A stretch of DNA of 13,265 nt from DASYXW01 sp035934405 (lineage in GTDB: Bacteria > Acidobacteriota > Terriglobia > UBA7540), in contig DASYXW010000034.1 in NCBI GenBank assembly GCA_035934405.1, positions 1-13,265 of the forward strand, given 5' to 3'. The notes beneath the pieces are model-generated. The model saw nothing but the letters and a program-made list of their open reading frames with translations. It made no database searches and was not told the origin of the DNA. The position numbers and the translations under genes are program-made. This document shows positions 7,185 to 13,265 of this stretch, one piece after another (position 1 is the stretch's first letter; every line of letters begins with the position of its first letter).

Positions 7185-7535
7185 TTAGGACAAGGGCGGC
7201 GCGCGTCCGAAGGCGGCGATGGGGCGATGGGAGTGGAAGCTTTCCAGCGAGACCACAAACTGCAGCGGAGCGGAAGCAGCGGACTCCGGAGCGGGTGACC
7301 CGGTCGAGGGACGCGCGGCGCTCTGCCGCACAATCTGGCACACCGGACAGAGAAGCGCATTTTCACGGGAAGGCTGCTGCCCCGAGCTGCCGGCGAACAC
7401 TTTGGCCGCGCCCCGCGCCAACGGCACCGGCGGCTCATGATGATGCCACTCGGCGATCCACAGCAGATTCACCTGCGCCAGCAGCAGGCAGGCAGCCAGT
7501 CCTCGCACGAGCCGGTGATGAAACGAGCGCTGCAC
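7185..7535 (-). CDS. Small exported His/Cys protein of the metal operon
   Basis: A 116-aa protein with an N-terminal hydrophobic helix (about residues 10-27, GLAACLLLAQVNLLWIA) serving as signal peptide or anchor. It is followed at once by EWHHHEPP (His31-33), then CPVC (Cys63, Cys66), HSH (101-103), and a C-terminal AFGRAPPLS. The layout of leader, His cluster, CxxC and a C-terminal R-x-P-P tail recalls the DUF2946-type proteins seen beside heavy-metal efflux genes. I cannot confirm that membership without a profile search. A periplasmic metal-binding or sensing role is inference from the motifs and from the position 55-95 nt upstream of czcC. The start is GTG at 7535 with AGGAG just ahead; a TAGAAT hexamer lies only 8 nt upstream. 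Confidence 0.72.
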   Translation of the reverse strand: MQRSFHHRLVRGLAACLLLAQVNLLWIAEWHHHEPPVPLARGAAKVFAGSSGQQPSRENALLCPVCQIVRQSAARPSTGSPAPESAASAPLQFVVSLESFHSHRPIAAFGRAPPLS

Positions 7536-7543
7536 AGTCTCCT

Positions 7544-7552
7544 ATTCTAACA
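7544..7552 (-). promoter_or_regulatory. Possible extended -10 ahead of the czc genes
   Basis: TGTTAGAAT on the - strand (TAGAAT at 7549-7544) lies 8 nt before the GTG at 7535, with no recognisable -35. Transcription would start at or within a few nt of the start codon, so the mRNA would be leaderless or nearly so. This gives the czc part of the cluster a possible promoter separate from that of the receptor gene. The rest of the 199-nt spacer (7553-7734) shows no further gene, repeat or clear terminator. Confidence 0.35.
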
Positions 7553-7734
7553 GAAGCGGACTCCCGGGGCGACCAGCGAAACTTGCCCTCGCCGGCAGTC
7601 CGTCGCTGACAACAGCCGGCCTCGCGGGCGGCTTGCCACTCCTTACACCGATGCCCTGGGAAATCACCGGGTTGCACGCTCGCCACCTGAAGCTCTTCCC
7701 ACGGCGGCGTATCGTGTCTGCCTCGCGGTTGGAA

Positions 7735-9975
7735 TCAGTAGTGGAACCGATATCGAACCTGAACAAAGATCTCGCGCGGATTGAAAAAATGTGTGCCGCC
7801 GAAAGTAAGGCTGTTGTCGAGCAGAAAGCGCCGGTTCGCCACATTCAAGGCCGTCACCGAGGCGGAGAAGCGCTCACCGAAGCTCTTGCCCAGCGCCAGA
7901 TCCAGCGTCGTGTGCCCCGGAAGGTGAGCGGGGCCGCCGTTGTCAGTGAACCCGGAGCCGTAATAGACGTTGCTGTTGGCCCAGGCGCGCCGCGGCAGCG
8001 TGACATCAAAACCGGCGTTGAGCGTGTGACGCTGATCGTGGTCCAGAAAGAAGCCTCCGGCCGGAGGCGTGAGGTTGGTTAGCCCGCCGTTCACCGCTCC
8101 AAAGCCCTCGGCATATTGATGCGAGTAAGCAACGTGGATTTGGCCGCGATGGAACAACCGGGGGGAGCGGAGAGTTGCCTCGGTGCCTCGGATGCGTGCG
8201 TTCGCGATGGTTAGCGGGAAGAAGATATCGGAATTGCCCACGTTGTTGTGGTCGAAGAAGTTTCTCGCGTGGGTGCGAAAGTTGTCCGCGTCGAAGGTCC
8301 AGCCTTTGAAAGGAATCGTTACGCCGAACTGGTGCTCCGCGTCGCGCTCGCCGTGAAGTGGAACGAACCCGAATCCCTGGTTCAGTACGAAACCGAGCAG
8401 CGGTCCGGAGACGGTAGAGAGCGGCGGCGCCTGGTAGAACTGGCCGTAGAAGCCGCGCAACACCCAATTCAAACGCGGAATGCGGACCGCTGCCGCCACT
8501 CTGGGGTTCGCGGCAGTTTCCGAAACGATGCCGGAAAAGTGGGTCAGTCTCACTCCCCCGCTCAGACGCAGCCAGGACATCACCTGATACTCGTCTTCGG
8601 CGAAGGCAGCTTCGAGGTTTGCCCGGGGGCTCTCGTCCTGACGAACCGCCAGACCGCTCCCGTCGGTCGCTTCGACGCCAAACAGCGTGCTGTCCTGTTC
8701 CCCGAAGCCATAGAGTCCGGCGCGCGCGTTGTGTTGCTTGACCACGGCGCTGAAAGTTGCTTGAGCGCCTTCGTAGTTCGACGACCTGTTCTGCTGGACG
8801 CTGAACTGCGGATCGTCGGGGCCCCCGATGAAATTGGCGCGGTTGAAATGATAGAACGGGGAAACCGTCAGCAGCAGCCCCGGCCCTGCTGTGTGAACCC
8901 ACGAGAAGTTCACAAAGTCATCGCTCTCGCGCTCCACGTCGCGTACGCCGGTCGTCTGCTGCGCGGGGGTGTTGGGAATCTGGTAGAAGTCCTTACGCAG
9001 CGAGGTGACCAGACGGAGCTGGTCGTCGGGGTCGACGTTGAAGATGAGCGTGCCGAAACCCCCAAAGCCGTCGGCCAGATCGTGAATCACCGCCGAGGTG
9101 GGCGTTTGCAACCCCAGTTCGCTGCGATTCCCGTTGACGCTGCCGTAGTAGGCAAATCGCTCCGTATGACTGCCGAAGCTAAGCTGGTCATTGGTCTGGT
9201 TGAAGTTTCCGAAACTCGTGACGACTTCAGCTTCGTCGTTGCGCTCGAATCCAGTGCGAGGGACCACGTTGAACACGCCATAAGTCCGGTCGCCGTAGTC
9301 GGCCGAGTAGCTGCCGCGCTGCACCTCGAGGTAGTCAACATCCTTGGGATCGAATTGTGGGCCGACGTTGCTGGCGATGCTGGTGTTGGGAACGGGCACT
9401 CCGTCCACGGCCCACGTTACCTGATGCCCGCCGCGGATATGGAGTTGATCGTGCGTCAGGTAAGCGCCCGGCACAAAGTCCGTGATCATCGCCAGGCTGT
9501 TGGTCCGATCGGCGCCGGGGGTTCGCGCGATCTGCTGCCGGCTGACGATGGTTTCCGGCGTGGAGGACTGTGTCGTGACGGTCTCTGGAGCGCCCGACAC
9601 TTCAACCTTCTGCTCCAGGGTCGAAAGCGGCAGCGGAAAGTGGAGAATCGGGGCGCTGCCCGAGGTTACTGTGATGGCGGTTGCGGCGGCGGGTTTGAAG
9701 CCCTCGGCGGTAACACTTATCGTGTAGTCGCCCACGGGCACGGCATTGAATTCGAACCTGCCCTCGACGTCCGAAAGGGCCGTTTGCGACCATTCCGAAG
9801 TCGCCGAGCGCAGTGTGACCTGTGCGCCCTGAATCGGGCGGTGGCTGGGGTCGTGCACGATGCCGCGCACGTTTCCGAAAATCGTCGCGCCGGCCACGCC
9901 CGCCGGGCCGGCCAAGATCGCCAGAAGCAGAATCAGGGCAACGCCCAAGCCCGTGCGCCTGTGCTTGTGCTTCAT
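7735..9975 (-). CDS. TonB-dependent outer-membrane receptor with carboxypeptidase-regulatory-like domain
   Basis: A 746-aa outer-membrane receptor. The Sec signal (residues 1-30, ending GPAGVAGA) is followed by a CarboxypepD_reg-like beta-sandwich (about 31-112: IFGNVRGIVHDPSHRPIQGAQV, DVEGRFEFNAVPVGDYTISV). The plug domain (about 130-242) shows the typical LHIRGGHQVTWAVDGVPV and RGSYSADYGDRTYGVFNVV blocks. The rest is a 22-strand-type barrel ending in VQVRYRFHY, with the terminal aromatic expected by the BAM machinery. At 746 aa it is a standard-size receptor, shorter than Oar-like acidobacterial ones. I see no convincing TonB box or substrate motif. The start is ATG 9975 because GAGGAGG lies just upstream; an earlier ATG at 10014 lacks such a site. 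It lies between the Cys-rich gene and the metal efflux genes on the same strand, so a metal or metallophore substrate is possible but unproven. Confidence 0.9.
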   Translation of the reverse strand: MKHKHRRTGLGVALILLLAILAGPAGVAGATIFGNVRGIVHDPSHRPIQGAQVTLRSATSEWSQTALSDVEGRFEFNAVPVGDYTISVTAEGFKPAAATAITVTSGSAPILHFPLPLSTLEQKVEVSGAPETVTTQSSTPETIVSRQQIARTPGADRTNSLAMITDFVPGAYLTHDQLHIRGGHQVTWAVDGVPVPNTSIASNVGPQFDPKDVDYLEVQRGSYSADYGDRTYGVFNVVPRTGFERNDEAEVVTSFGNFNQTNDQLSFGSHTERFAYYGSVNGNRSELGLQTPTSAVIHDLADGFGGFGTLIFNVDPDDQLRLVTSLRKDFYQIPNTPAQQTTGVRDVERESDDFVNFSWVHTAGPGLLLTVSPFYHFNRANFIGGPDDPQFSVQQNRSSNYEGAQATFSAVVKQHNARAGLYGFGEQDSTLFGVEATDGSGLAVRQDESPRANLEAAFAEDEYQVMSWLRLSGGVRLTHFSGIVSETAANPRVAAAVRIPRLNWVLRGFYGQFYQAPPLSTVSGPLLGFVLNQGFGFVPLHGERDAEHQFGVTIPFKGWTFDADNFRTHARNFFDHNNVGNSDIFFPLTIANARIRGTEATLRSPRLFHRGQIHVAYSHQYAEGFGAVNGGLTNLTPPAGGFFLDHDQRHTLNAGFDVTLPRRAWANSNVYYGSGFTDNGGPAHLPGHTTLDLALGKSFGERFSASVTALNVANRRFLLDNSLTFGGTHFFNPREIFVQVRYRFHY

Positions 9976-10041
9976 GAAATCCTCCTCTGGCAGGCCATGC
10001 GCCTGTCCAAACAAATCCTGCGTTAGGTTGCAATGGCGGTC

Positions 10042-10085
10042 ATTCCCGCGAAGCTTGCCCTCCGCGAAAGCGGGGGAGCGGGAAT
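10042..10085 (-). repeat. REP-like inverted repeat between the Cys-rich gene and the receptor gene
   Basis: ATTCCCGC (10042-10049) and GCGGGAAT (10078-10085) form the outer stem. The inner CCGCGAAAGCGGG echoes the widespread 'CATTCCCGCGAAAGCGGGAATCC' intergenic repeat of environmental bacteria. It lies in the 140-nt spacer and could act as an mRNA-stabilising or attenuating hairpin. There is no U-tract on the - strand side, so it is not a clear intrinsic terminator. Confidence 0.55.
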
Positions 10086-10115
10086 CCAGCGCCTATCGTC
10101 AATCGAGTCGCGGGA

Positions 10116-10472
10116 CTAGAGGAGAGGCTTGGGGAACTGTTCAGGAGGTGAAGCGAAGCCGGCGAGCGCCACGGTACTCGCTCGGGCGCCCTGGCGCGCG
10201 GCTCGCGCCGAGCCGGGCAACTGCCGGACGTGCGGCAAGTCGAAGTGAAAGTCAGCGTGGAAAGCAGGAGCCGAAGGCTCGTTTTGCGAGACCGAGCACG
10301 CGCACCTCTTCGCCTGTGGCGAATGCATGGGGCAAGCCTGACGGCTTAAGCAGCAGGCAGGGAGGTCACCGCAACGCGACGCCGAGCCGTTTAAAGGCAG
10401 CGAAAGCACGCCCGGCGCGAGCGTGAGCCCGAGCGCAAGGAGCAAGGCCGCGGCCTGTCGTCGCCTTATCAT
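10116..10472 (-). CDS. Small secreted Cys-rich protein, function unknown
   Basis: A 118-aa protein with a basic n-region (MIRRRQ) and a clear hydrophobic signal core (AAALLLALGLTLAPGVLS). Next come six cysteines within 26 residues: Cys34, 40, 41, 47, 57 and 59, including CCLSRQACPMH and CAC. The middle is His-rich (FHADFHFDLPHV), and the tail is FASPPEQFPKPLL. The C/M/H pattern suits thiolate metal binding in the periplasm, for example of soft or borderline metals; this is inference. I do not recognise a named family. It is the first gene of the - strand envelope cluster, upstream of the TonB-dependent receptor. ATG 10472 is preferred because the signal peptide starts there; the frame stays open back to 10625, but that extension is not signal-like. 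There is no clear ribosome binding site, and the presumed -10 is only 13 nt away, suggesting near-leaderless translation. Confidence 0.7.
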   Translation of the reverse strand: MIRRRQAAALLLALGLTLAPGVLSLPLNGSASRCGDLPACCLSRQACPMHSPQAKRCACSVSQNEPSAPAFHADFHFDLPHVRQLPGSARAARQGARASTVALAGFASPPEQFPKPLL

Positions 10473-10485
10473 GCTATAGGCGTTG

Positions 10486-10494
10486 ATGATAACA
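10486..10494 (-). promoter_or_regulatory. Possible extended -10 for the Cys-rich gene and receptor
   Basis: TGTTATCAT on the - strand (TATCAT at 10491-10486, preceded by TGT) lies 13 nt before ATG 10472, leaving a 5' leader of roughly 6-8 nt. No good -35 is seen. It matches the TGTTANNAT form at 983-991 and 7544-7552. Pattern-based call only. Confidence 0.35.
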
Positions 10495-10722
10495 CAGGGC
10501 GGATGCTGCAGACACCGCGGTTGTAAAGAAGATAACCGCCGAGATGCTAATCCGCCGGTCGAGAGCCGTCCACAAAACCCTCGGCATCTCTCGGACGAGA
10601 CCGAAACAAAAGCTCCACAGGGCAAGTTGCAACCTGTACCATTACCTGGGTGGGGTTATAAATGGGCGCATTCGGACGGTCCTTCCGTGCCTTTGCTCTG
10701 ATGGTGACCCAGGAGGAACGCT
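10495..10722 (+). other. Divergent intergenic region
   Basis: This 228-nt spacer separates the - strand envelope cluster from the + strand 60-aa gene. On the + strand a TATAAA lies at 10657-10662, with only a weak -35 match (TGTACC, 10635-10640, 16-nt spacing). AGGAGGA at 10711-10717 serves the downstream gene. No tRNA, riboswitch or operator-like dyad stands out. Any metal-responsive operator for the cluster should lie here or just left of it. Confidence 0.4.
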
Positions 10723-10905
10723 ATGGCTCGAAGCTTTACCGAGCAAGAGCTCGCCGAGTTTCTGTTCGACCGGTTGATCGTCAACGGCCCTTCCGGTCCC
10801 GATACGGAGTGGCTGCGTCCCGCATGCCAGCAAGCTGCCGCCGAGTTGCTGGACGAAGCCGACGTCTTCCACAAGACTGAACGGGTTTCGGACGGCGGCG
10901 CGTGA
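10723..10905 (+). CDS. Hypothetical 60-aa protein
   Basis: A small, acidic, probably helical soluble protein (MARSFTEQELAEFLFDRLIV at the start, then WLRPACQQAAAELLDEADVF). I do not recognise a family. There is no signal peptide and no TM segment, and a single Cys. Evidence that it is real: a very strong ribosome binding site AGGAGGA (10711-10717) 5 nt before the ATG, a possible TATAAA -10 upstream, and no larger gene on the other strand. It ends 19 nt from the convergent sucB stop, with no visible terminator between. Confidence 0.55.
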   Translation: MARSFTEQELAEFLFDRLIVNGPSGPDTEWLRPACQQAAAELLDEADVFHKTERVSDGGA

Positions 10906-10924
10906 CCCCGGAATCAGGCCGAGA

Positions 10925-12283
10925 TCAACCTTCGAGCACCAGCATCGCCGGTTCTTCCACGACCTCTTTCACTCGCACCAGGAATTGCACCGCCTCACGC
11001 CCGTCCACCACGCGGTGGTCGTAGCTAAGCGCGACGTACATCATCGGGCAGGTCACGATTTCGCCGTCGCGCGTCACCGGGCGTTCCTGAATCTTGTGCA
11101 GGCCCAAAATGCCCACCTGCGGCGGGTTCAGGATCGGCGTGCTCATCAGTGAGCCGAACACGCCTCCGTTGGTGATGGTAAAAGTGCCTCCGCGCAGGTC
11201 TTCGAGCGACAGCGTGTGATTTTCCGCCTTTTCAACGAACTCTTTGATGGCGCGCTCGATTGCCGCGAACGACATCTGATCGGCGGCGCGCAGTACCGGC
11301 ACCACCAGGCCCTCGGCGGCGCCCACGGCCACGCCGATATCGTAGTAATGCTTCAGAATCAGTTCATCGCCGTCAATCTCAGCGTTGACCAGCGGAAAGG
11401 CGCGGAGAGCCGCCACCGCGGCCTTGACGAAAAACGAGGTAAGGCCGAGGCCGACGCCGTGCTTCTGCTTGAACGATTCCTTGTGCCGCTTCCGCAGCTC
11501 CACGACGGCGCTCATGTCAATTTCGTTGAACGTGGTCAGCATGGCGGCCGTGTGTTGTGCTTCCACGAGCCGCCGGGCGATGGTCTGGCGGCGGCGCGAC
11601 ATGCGGACGCGCTCTTCGGTTCGGGATTCGGTTTTCGGGATTCGGGTTTCGAGGGCGCCGGTTTCGGGGGCTCGGGTTTCGGGTTTCGGGTGTCGGGTTT
11701 CGGGCGTCGCTTCCGTGGGAGCGGGTTTTGAGGCGGCGCGCTCAATATCTCGCTGCGATTCCGTCGGAACGGGCTTCGCGCTCGCCGCAACATGGGTCTC
11801 TACGTCTTTTCTCGTCAGCCGACCGCGGTCCGCTCCCCGAACCTGCGTGAGATCCACTCCTTGCTCGCGCGCCAGGCGACGAGCCGATGGCGTGGCAGCG
11901 ACATCCGTTCGGGATTCGGGACTCGGGGTTGGGGGTTCGGCAGGCGTGCCGCCGGCTTCGGCGCGCGTTTCAGAGCTCGGAGTTTGGGTTTCGGGCGCTT
12001 CTTGACTCCGGGCTCCGGACTCCGAACTCTGAACTCCTGTGGCCGGAGCGTCTTCGATGACGCCCAACACGTCGCCAATCTTCACGTCGTCGCCTTCCTG
12101 GTGCTCGATGCGGGCCAGAATCCCGCTCCGCTCCGCGCCCACTTCAAGGTCCACCTTGTCAGTCTCGAGCGATACGAGCACTTCGCCCGCGCTGACCCGG
12201 TCGCCCTCTTTCTTCTGCCAGTGACCGACGGTGGCTTCGAGGACGGATTCACCCAGTTCGGGGACTACAATTTTTGCTGGCAT
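10925..12283 (-). CDS. sucB: Dihydrolipoyllysine-residue succinyltransferase (2-oxoglutarate dehydrogenase E2)
   Basis: A 452-aa E2 core of the 2-oxoglutarate dehydrogenase complex. It transfers succinyl from lipoyl-lysine to CoA in the TCA cycle. Domains: lipoyl domain (1-77) with the acceptor lysine K43 in LETDKVDLEV; linker (about 80-125); peripheral subunit-binding domain (about 128-165, ATPSARRLAREQGVDLTQVRGAD); second linker (about 166-226); catalytic acyltransferase domain (about 227-452) with H423 and D427 in YDHRVVDG. The upstream gene is sucA, which supports the succinyl over the acetyl assignment. ATG 12283 is used because AGGA lies upstream and the lipoyl domain starts there. Both linkers are rich in Pro, Glu, Thr and Ser and are encoded by simple-sequence word repeats. 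That differs from the usual Ala/Pro linkers and gives a longer second linker than usual. Confidence 0.93.
   Translation of the reverse strand: MPAKIVVPELGESVLEATVGHWQKKEGDRVSAGEVLVSLETDKVDLEVGAERSGILARIEHQEGDDVKIGDVLGVIEDAPATGVQSSESGARSQEAPETQTPSSETRAEAGGTPAEPPTPSPESRTDVAATPSARRLAREQGVDLTQVRGADRGRLTRKDVETHVAASAKPVPTESQRDIERAASKPAPTEATPETRHPKPETRAPETGALETRIPKTESRTEERVRMSRRRQTIARRLVEAQHTAAMLTTFNEIDMSAVVELRKRHKESFKQKHGVGLGLTSFFVKAAVAALRAFPLVNAEIDGDELILKHYYDIGVAVGAAEGLVVPVLRAADQMSFAAIERAIKEFVEKAENHTLSLEDLRGGTFTITNGGVFGSLMSTPILNPPQVGILGLHKIQERPVTRDGEIVTCPMMYVALSYDHRVVDGREAVQFLVRVKEVVEEPAMLVLEG
11606..11720 (-). repeat. GGGTTTC-type word repeat in the second E2 linker
   Basis: On the + strand the words TTCGGGATTC, GGGTTTCGGG and GGTGTCGGGTTTCGGG recur, almost telomere-like. 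Read in frame on the - strand they give P-E-T-R/K repeats (PETRHPKPETRAPETGALET). A second, related but different tract (CGGAGTCCGGAGCCCGGAGTC type) lies at about 11910-12035 in the first linker. Confidence 0.65.
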
Positions 12284-12298
12284 ATTTTTCCTGGCTAT

Positions 12299-12416
12299 CG
12301 CCACAGAGGCACAGAGGCGCAGAGAAAAACTCGAAAGCGCAGGGCGCTCAAGCTGTGCTTCTGATTTCTGCTTTCTGAATTCATGTTCTTCTCTGTGTCT
12401 CCGTGCCTCTGTGGCG
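12299..12416 (-). repeat. Long inverted repeat between sucA and sucB
   Basis: Two 29-nt arms (12299-12327 and 12388-12416) match in 25 of 29 positions when one is reverse-complemented. They begin CGCCACAGAGGCAC and continue in a CAGAG rhythm. The about 60-nt loop holds further words (CTGATTTCTGCTTTCTGAATTC). The element fills nearly all of the 142-nt spacer and ends just before the sucB ribosome binding site. It resembles the 'CCACAGAGGCACAGAG' repeat scattered through environmental bacterial genomes. In the mRNA it would fold into a long hairpin that could affect E1/E2 ratio or mRNA ends. Confidence 0.75.
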
Positions 12417-12425
12417 AAGCAGTTC

Positions 12426-13265
12426 TTAGTTTTTTCTCAAGAGCACACTCTCTTCGACCTGACTCTCGACCCGACCAAAGGCCTGCTGGATAATCTTCTC
12501 CTGGTTGGCCGTGTGCCAGGCCGACGATCCCTCCGCCGGGCTGGAGCTTCGCGGCCGGCCGATGTAGTTGAGCGGCCAGCAGCCGTCGATCAATCGAGCC
12601 AGTTGTAGCCGGACGAACTCCCATGCGCCCATGTTGCGCGGCTCTTCCTGCGCCCAGGCGATTTCCTCAAGCTCGGGGTAGCCATTGAGCACGGCTCGCA
12701 ATTCATCCTCGGGCAGTGGATAAAGTTGCTCGACGCGGCAGATGGCAACAGCCAGATTCTCTTGGCGGCGCGCGCTCGTCACCAGGTCAATGTAAATCTT
12801 GCCGCTGCAGAAAATCAGCCGCCGCACCTGCTCGGCCCGCTCGCGGGCCAGCAGGTCGTCAACAACACTCTCGAAGTGGCCCTCGGCGAGGTCCCGCAGT
12901 GACGAAGTGACCAACGGATGGCGCAGCAGGCTCTTGGGCGTGAAGATGACGAGCGGCAGCGGATCCGTCTCGAGCAGCGCGGCCTGGCGGCGCAGCACAT
13001 GGAAGTACTGCGCTGCCGTGGTGCAGTTCACCAACCGCACGTTGATGGCTGCGGCGGCCTGCAGGAACCGTTCCGGTCGGGCGCTCGCGTGGTCTGGCCC
13101 CTGACCTTCCAGGCCATGCGGCAGCAGCAGAACCAGCGACGGCGTCAGGCCCCACTTGGCGCGCGCCGACACGATGAACTCGTCCACCACGGTCTGGGCG
13201 CCGTTGATAAAGTCGCCGTACTGCGCCTCCCAAATCACCAGGCGGTCGGGGGCCTGCACGTTGTA
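12426..13265 (-). CDS. sucA: 2-oxoglutarate dehydrogenase E1 component, C-terminal part
   Basis: The C-terminal 279 residues of the thiamine-dependent E1, which decarboxylates 2-oxoglutarate and loads the succinyl group on E2 lipoyl-lysine. The gene continues beyond the window's right edge; the reading frame is open to 13265. Family signatures include LVIWEAQYGDFINGAQ, LPHGLEGQGPDHASARPERFL, FTPKSLLRHP, and the C-terminal NMGAWEFVRLQL and YIGRPRSSSPAEG with a late HTANQEKIIQQAF. These match OGDH E1 and not pyruvate E1. The stop TAA (12428-12426) is followed by the sucB spacer with its long inverted repeat. The thiamine-binding and N-terminal regions are not in view. Confidence 0.95.
   Translation of the reverse strand, partial: YNVQAPDRLVIWEAQYGDFINGAQTVVDEFIVSARAKWGLTPSLVLLLPHGLEGQGPDHASARPERFLQAAAAINVRLVNCTTAAQYFHVLRRQAALLETDPLPLVIFTPKSLLRHPLVTSSLRDLAEGHFESVVDDLLARERAEQVRRLIFCSGKIYIDLVTSARRQENLAVAICRVEQLYPLPEDELRAVLNGYPELEEIAWAQEEPRNMGAWEFVRLQLARLIDGCWPLNYIGRPRSSSPAEGSSAWHTANQEKIIQQAFGRVESQVEESVLLRKN

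Noticed and set aside
8248..10026. 592-aa open frame antisense to the TonB receptor gene
   Set aside because: It is low-complexity, Arg/Val/Gly-rich, with no recognisable domain. The receptor frame opposite has a signal peptide, plug and barrel. Long antisense frames are expected in GC-rich DNA.
10473..10625. 51-residue N-terminal extension of the Cys-rich protein
   Set aside because: The extension is not signal-like and covers the probable promoter; a clean signal peptide starts at ATG 10472.
11606..11720. Telomere-like or CRISPR-like repeat array
   Set aside because: The words are irregular, 7-12 nt long and without spacers. They are in frame with the E2 linker, so this is a coding simple-sequence tract.
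12299..12416. Intrinsic terminator between sucA and sucB
   Set aside because: The stem is long with a large loop, there is no U-tract on the - strand exit side, and sucB directly follows in the same direction.

Overview
The window reads as a GC-rich chromosomal segment from a soil-type bacterium, most likely Acidobacteriota. This rests on the 3' tail of the 16S rRNA, on the style of the small proteins, and on the many 'word'-type simple repeats in spacers and linkers. The phylum call is inference; only about 247 nt of 16S are visible.

Layout. (1) 1-247: 3' end of a 16S rRNA gene on the + strand. It is not followed by tRNA, 23S or 5S. A GC-rich hairpin with a U-tract (381-412) follows about 135 nt downstream. 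(2) 456-1330, + strand: a HicB/HicA-type toxin-antitoxin pair, then a small coiled-coil protein. Each unit is introduced by a near-identical terminator-promoter module (381-432 and 932-991). (3) 1335-10472, all on the - strand: six envelope genes read from right to left. They are a secreted Cys-rich small protein, a TonB-dependent receptor, a small exported protein with HHH and CPVC motifs, and a complete CzcCBA-type tripartite heavy-metal efflux system (outer-membrane factor, adaptor, RND pump). (4) 10723-10905, + strand: a 60-aa orphan protein with a strong ribosome binding site. (5) 10925-13265, - strand: sucB (2-oxoglutarate dehydrogenase E2) preceded by the C-terminal part of sucA (E1), which runs off the window.

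How the genes work together. The RND protein carries the DFG...DG...EN intramembrane charge pattern of CzcA-type divalent-cation pumps. The adaptor and outer-membrane factor overlap by ATGA, so the three proteins should form one envelope-spanning export machine. The two small exported proteins with Cys/His motifs and the TonB-dependent receptor lie directly upstream on the same strand. This suggests a larger metal-handling module that combines an outer-membrane uptake or sensing receptor with export; that link is inference from context. The sucAB genes are ordinary TCA-cycle genes.

Other points of interest. The 16S gene appears unlinked and has its own terminator. Three same-strand gene junctions hold three unrelated inverted repeats. 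Simple-sequence 'word' repeats have been absorbed in frame into the adaptor N-terminus and the E2 linkers. Extended -10 elements of the form TGTTANNAT recur, two of them so close to start codons that leaderless or near-leaderless mRNAs are likely. No insertion sequence, CRISPR array, tRNA or metal-responsive regulator is visible.
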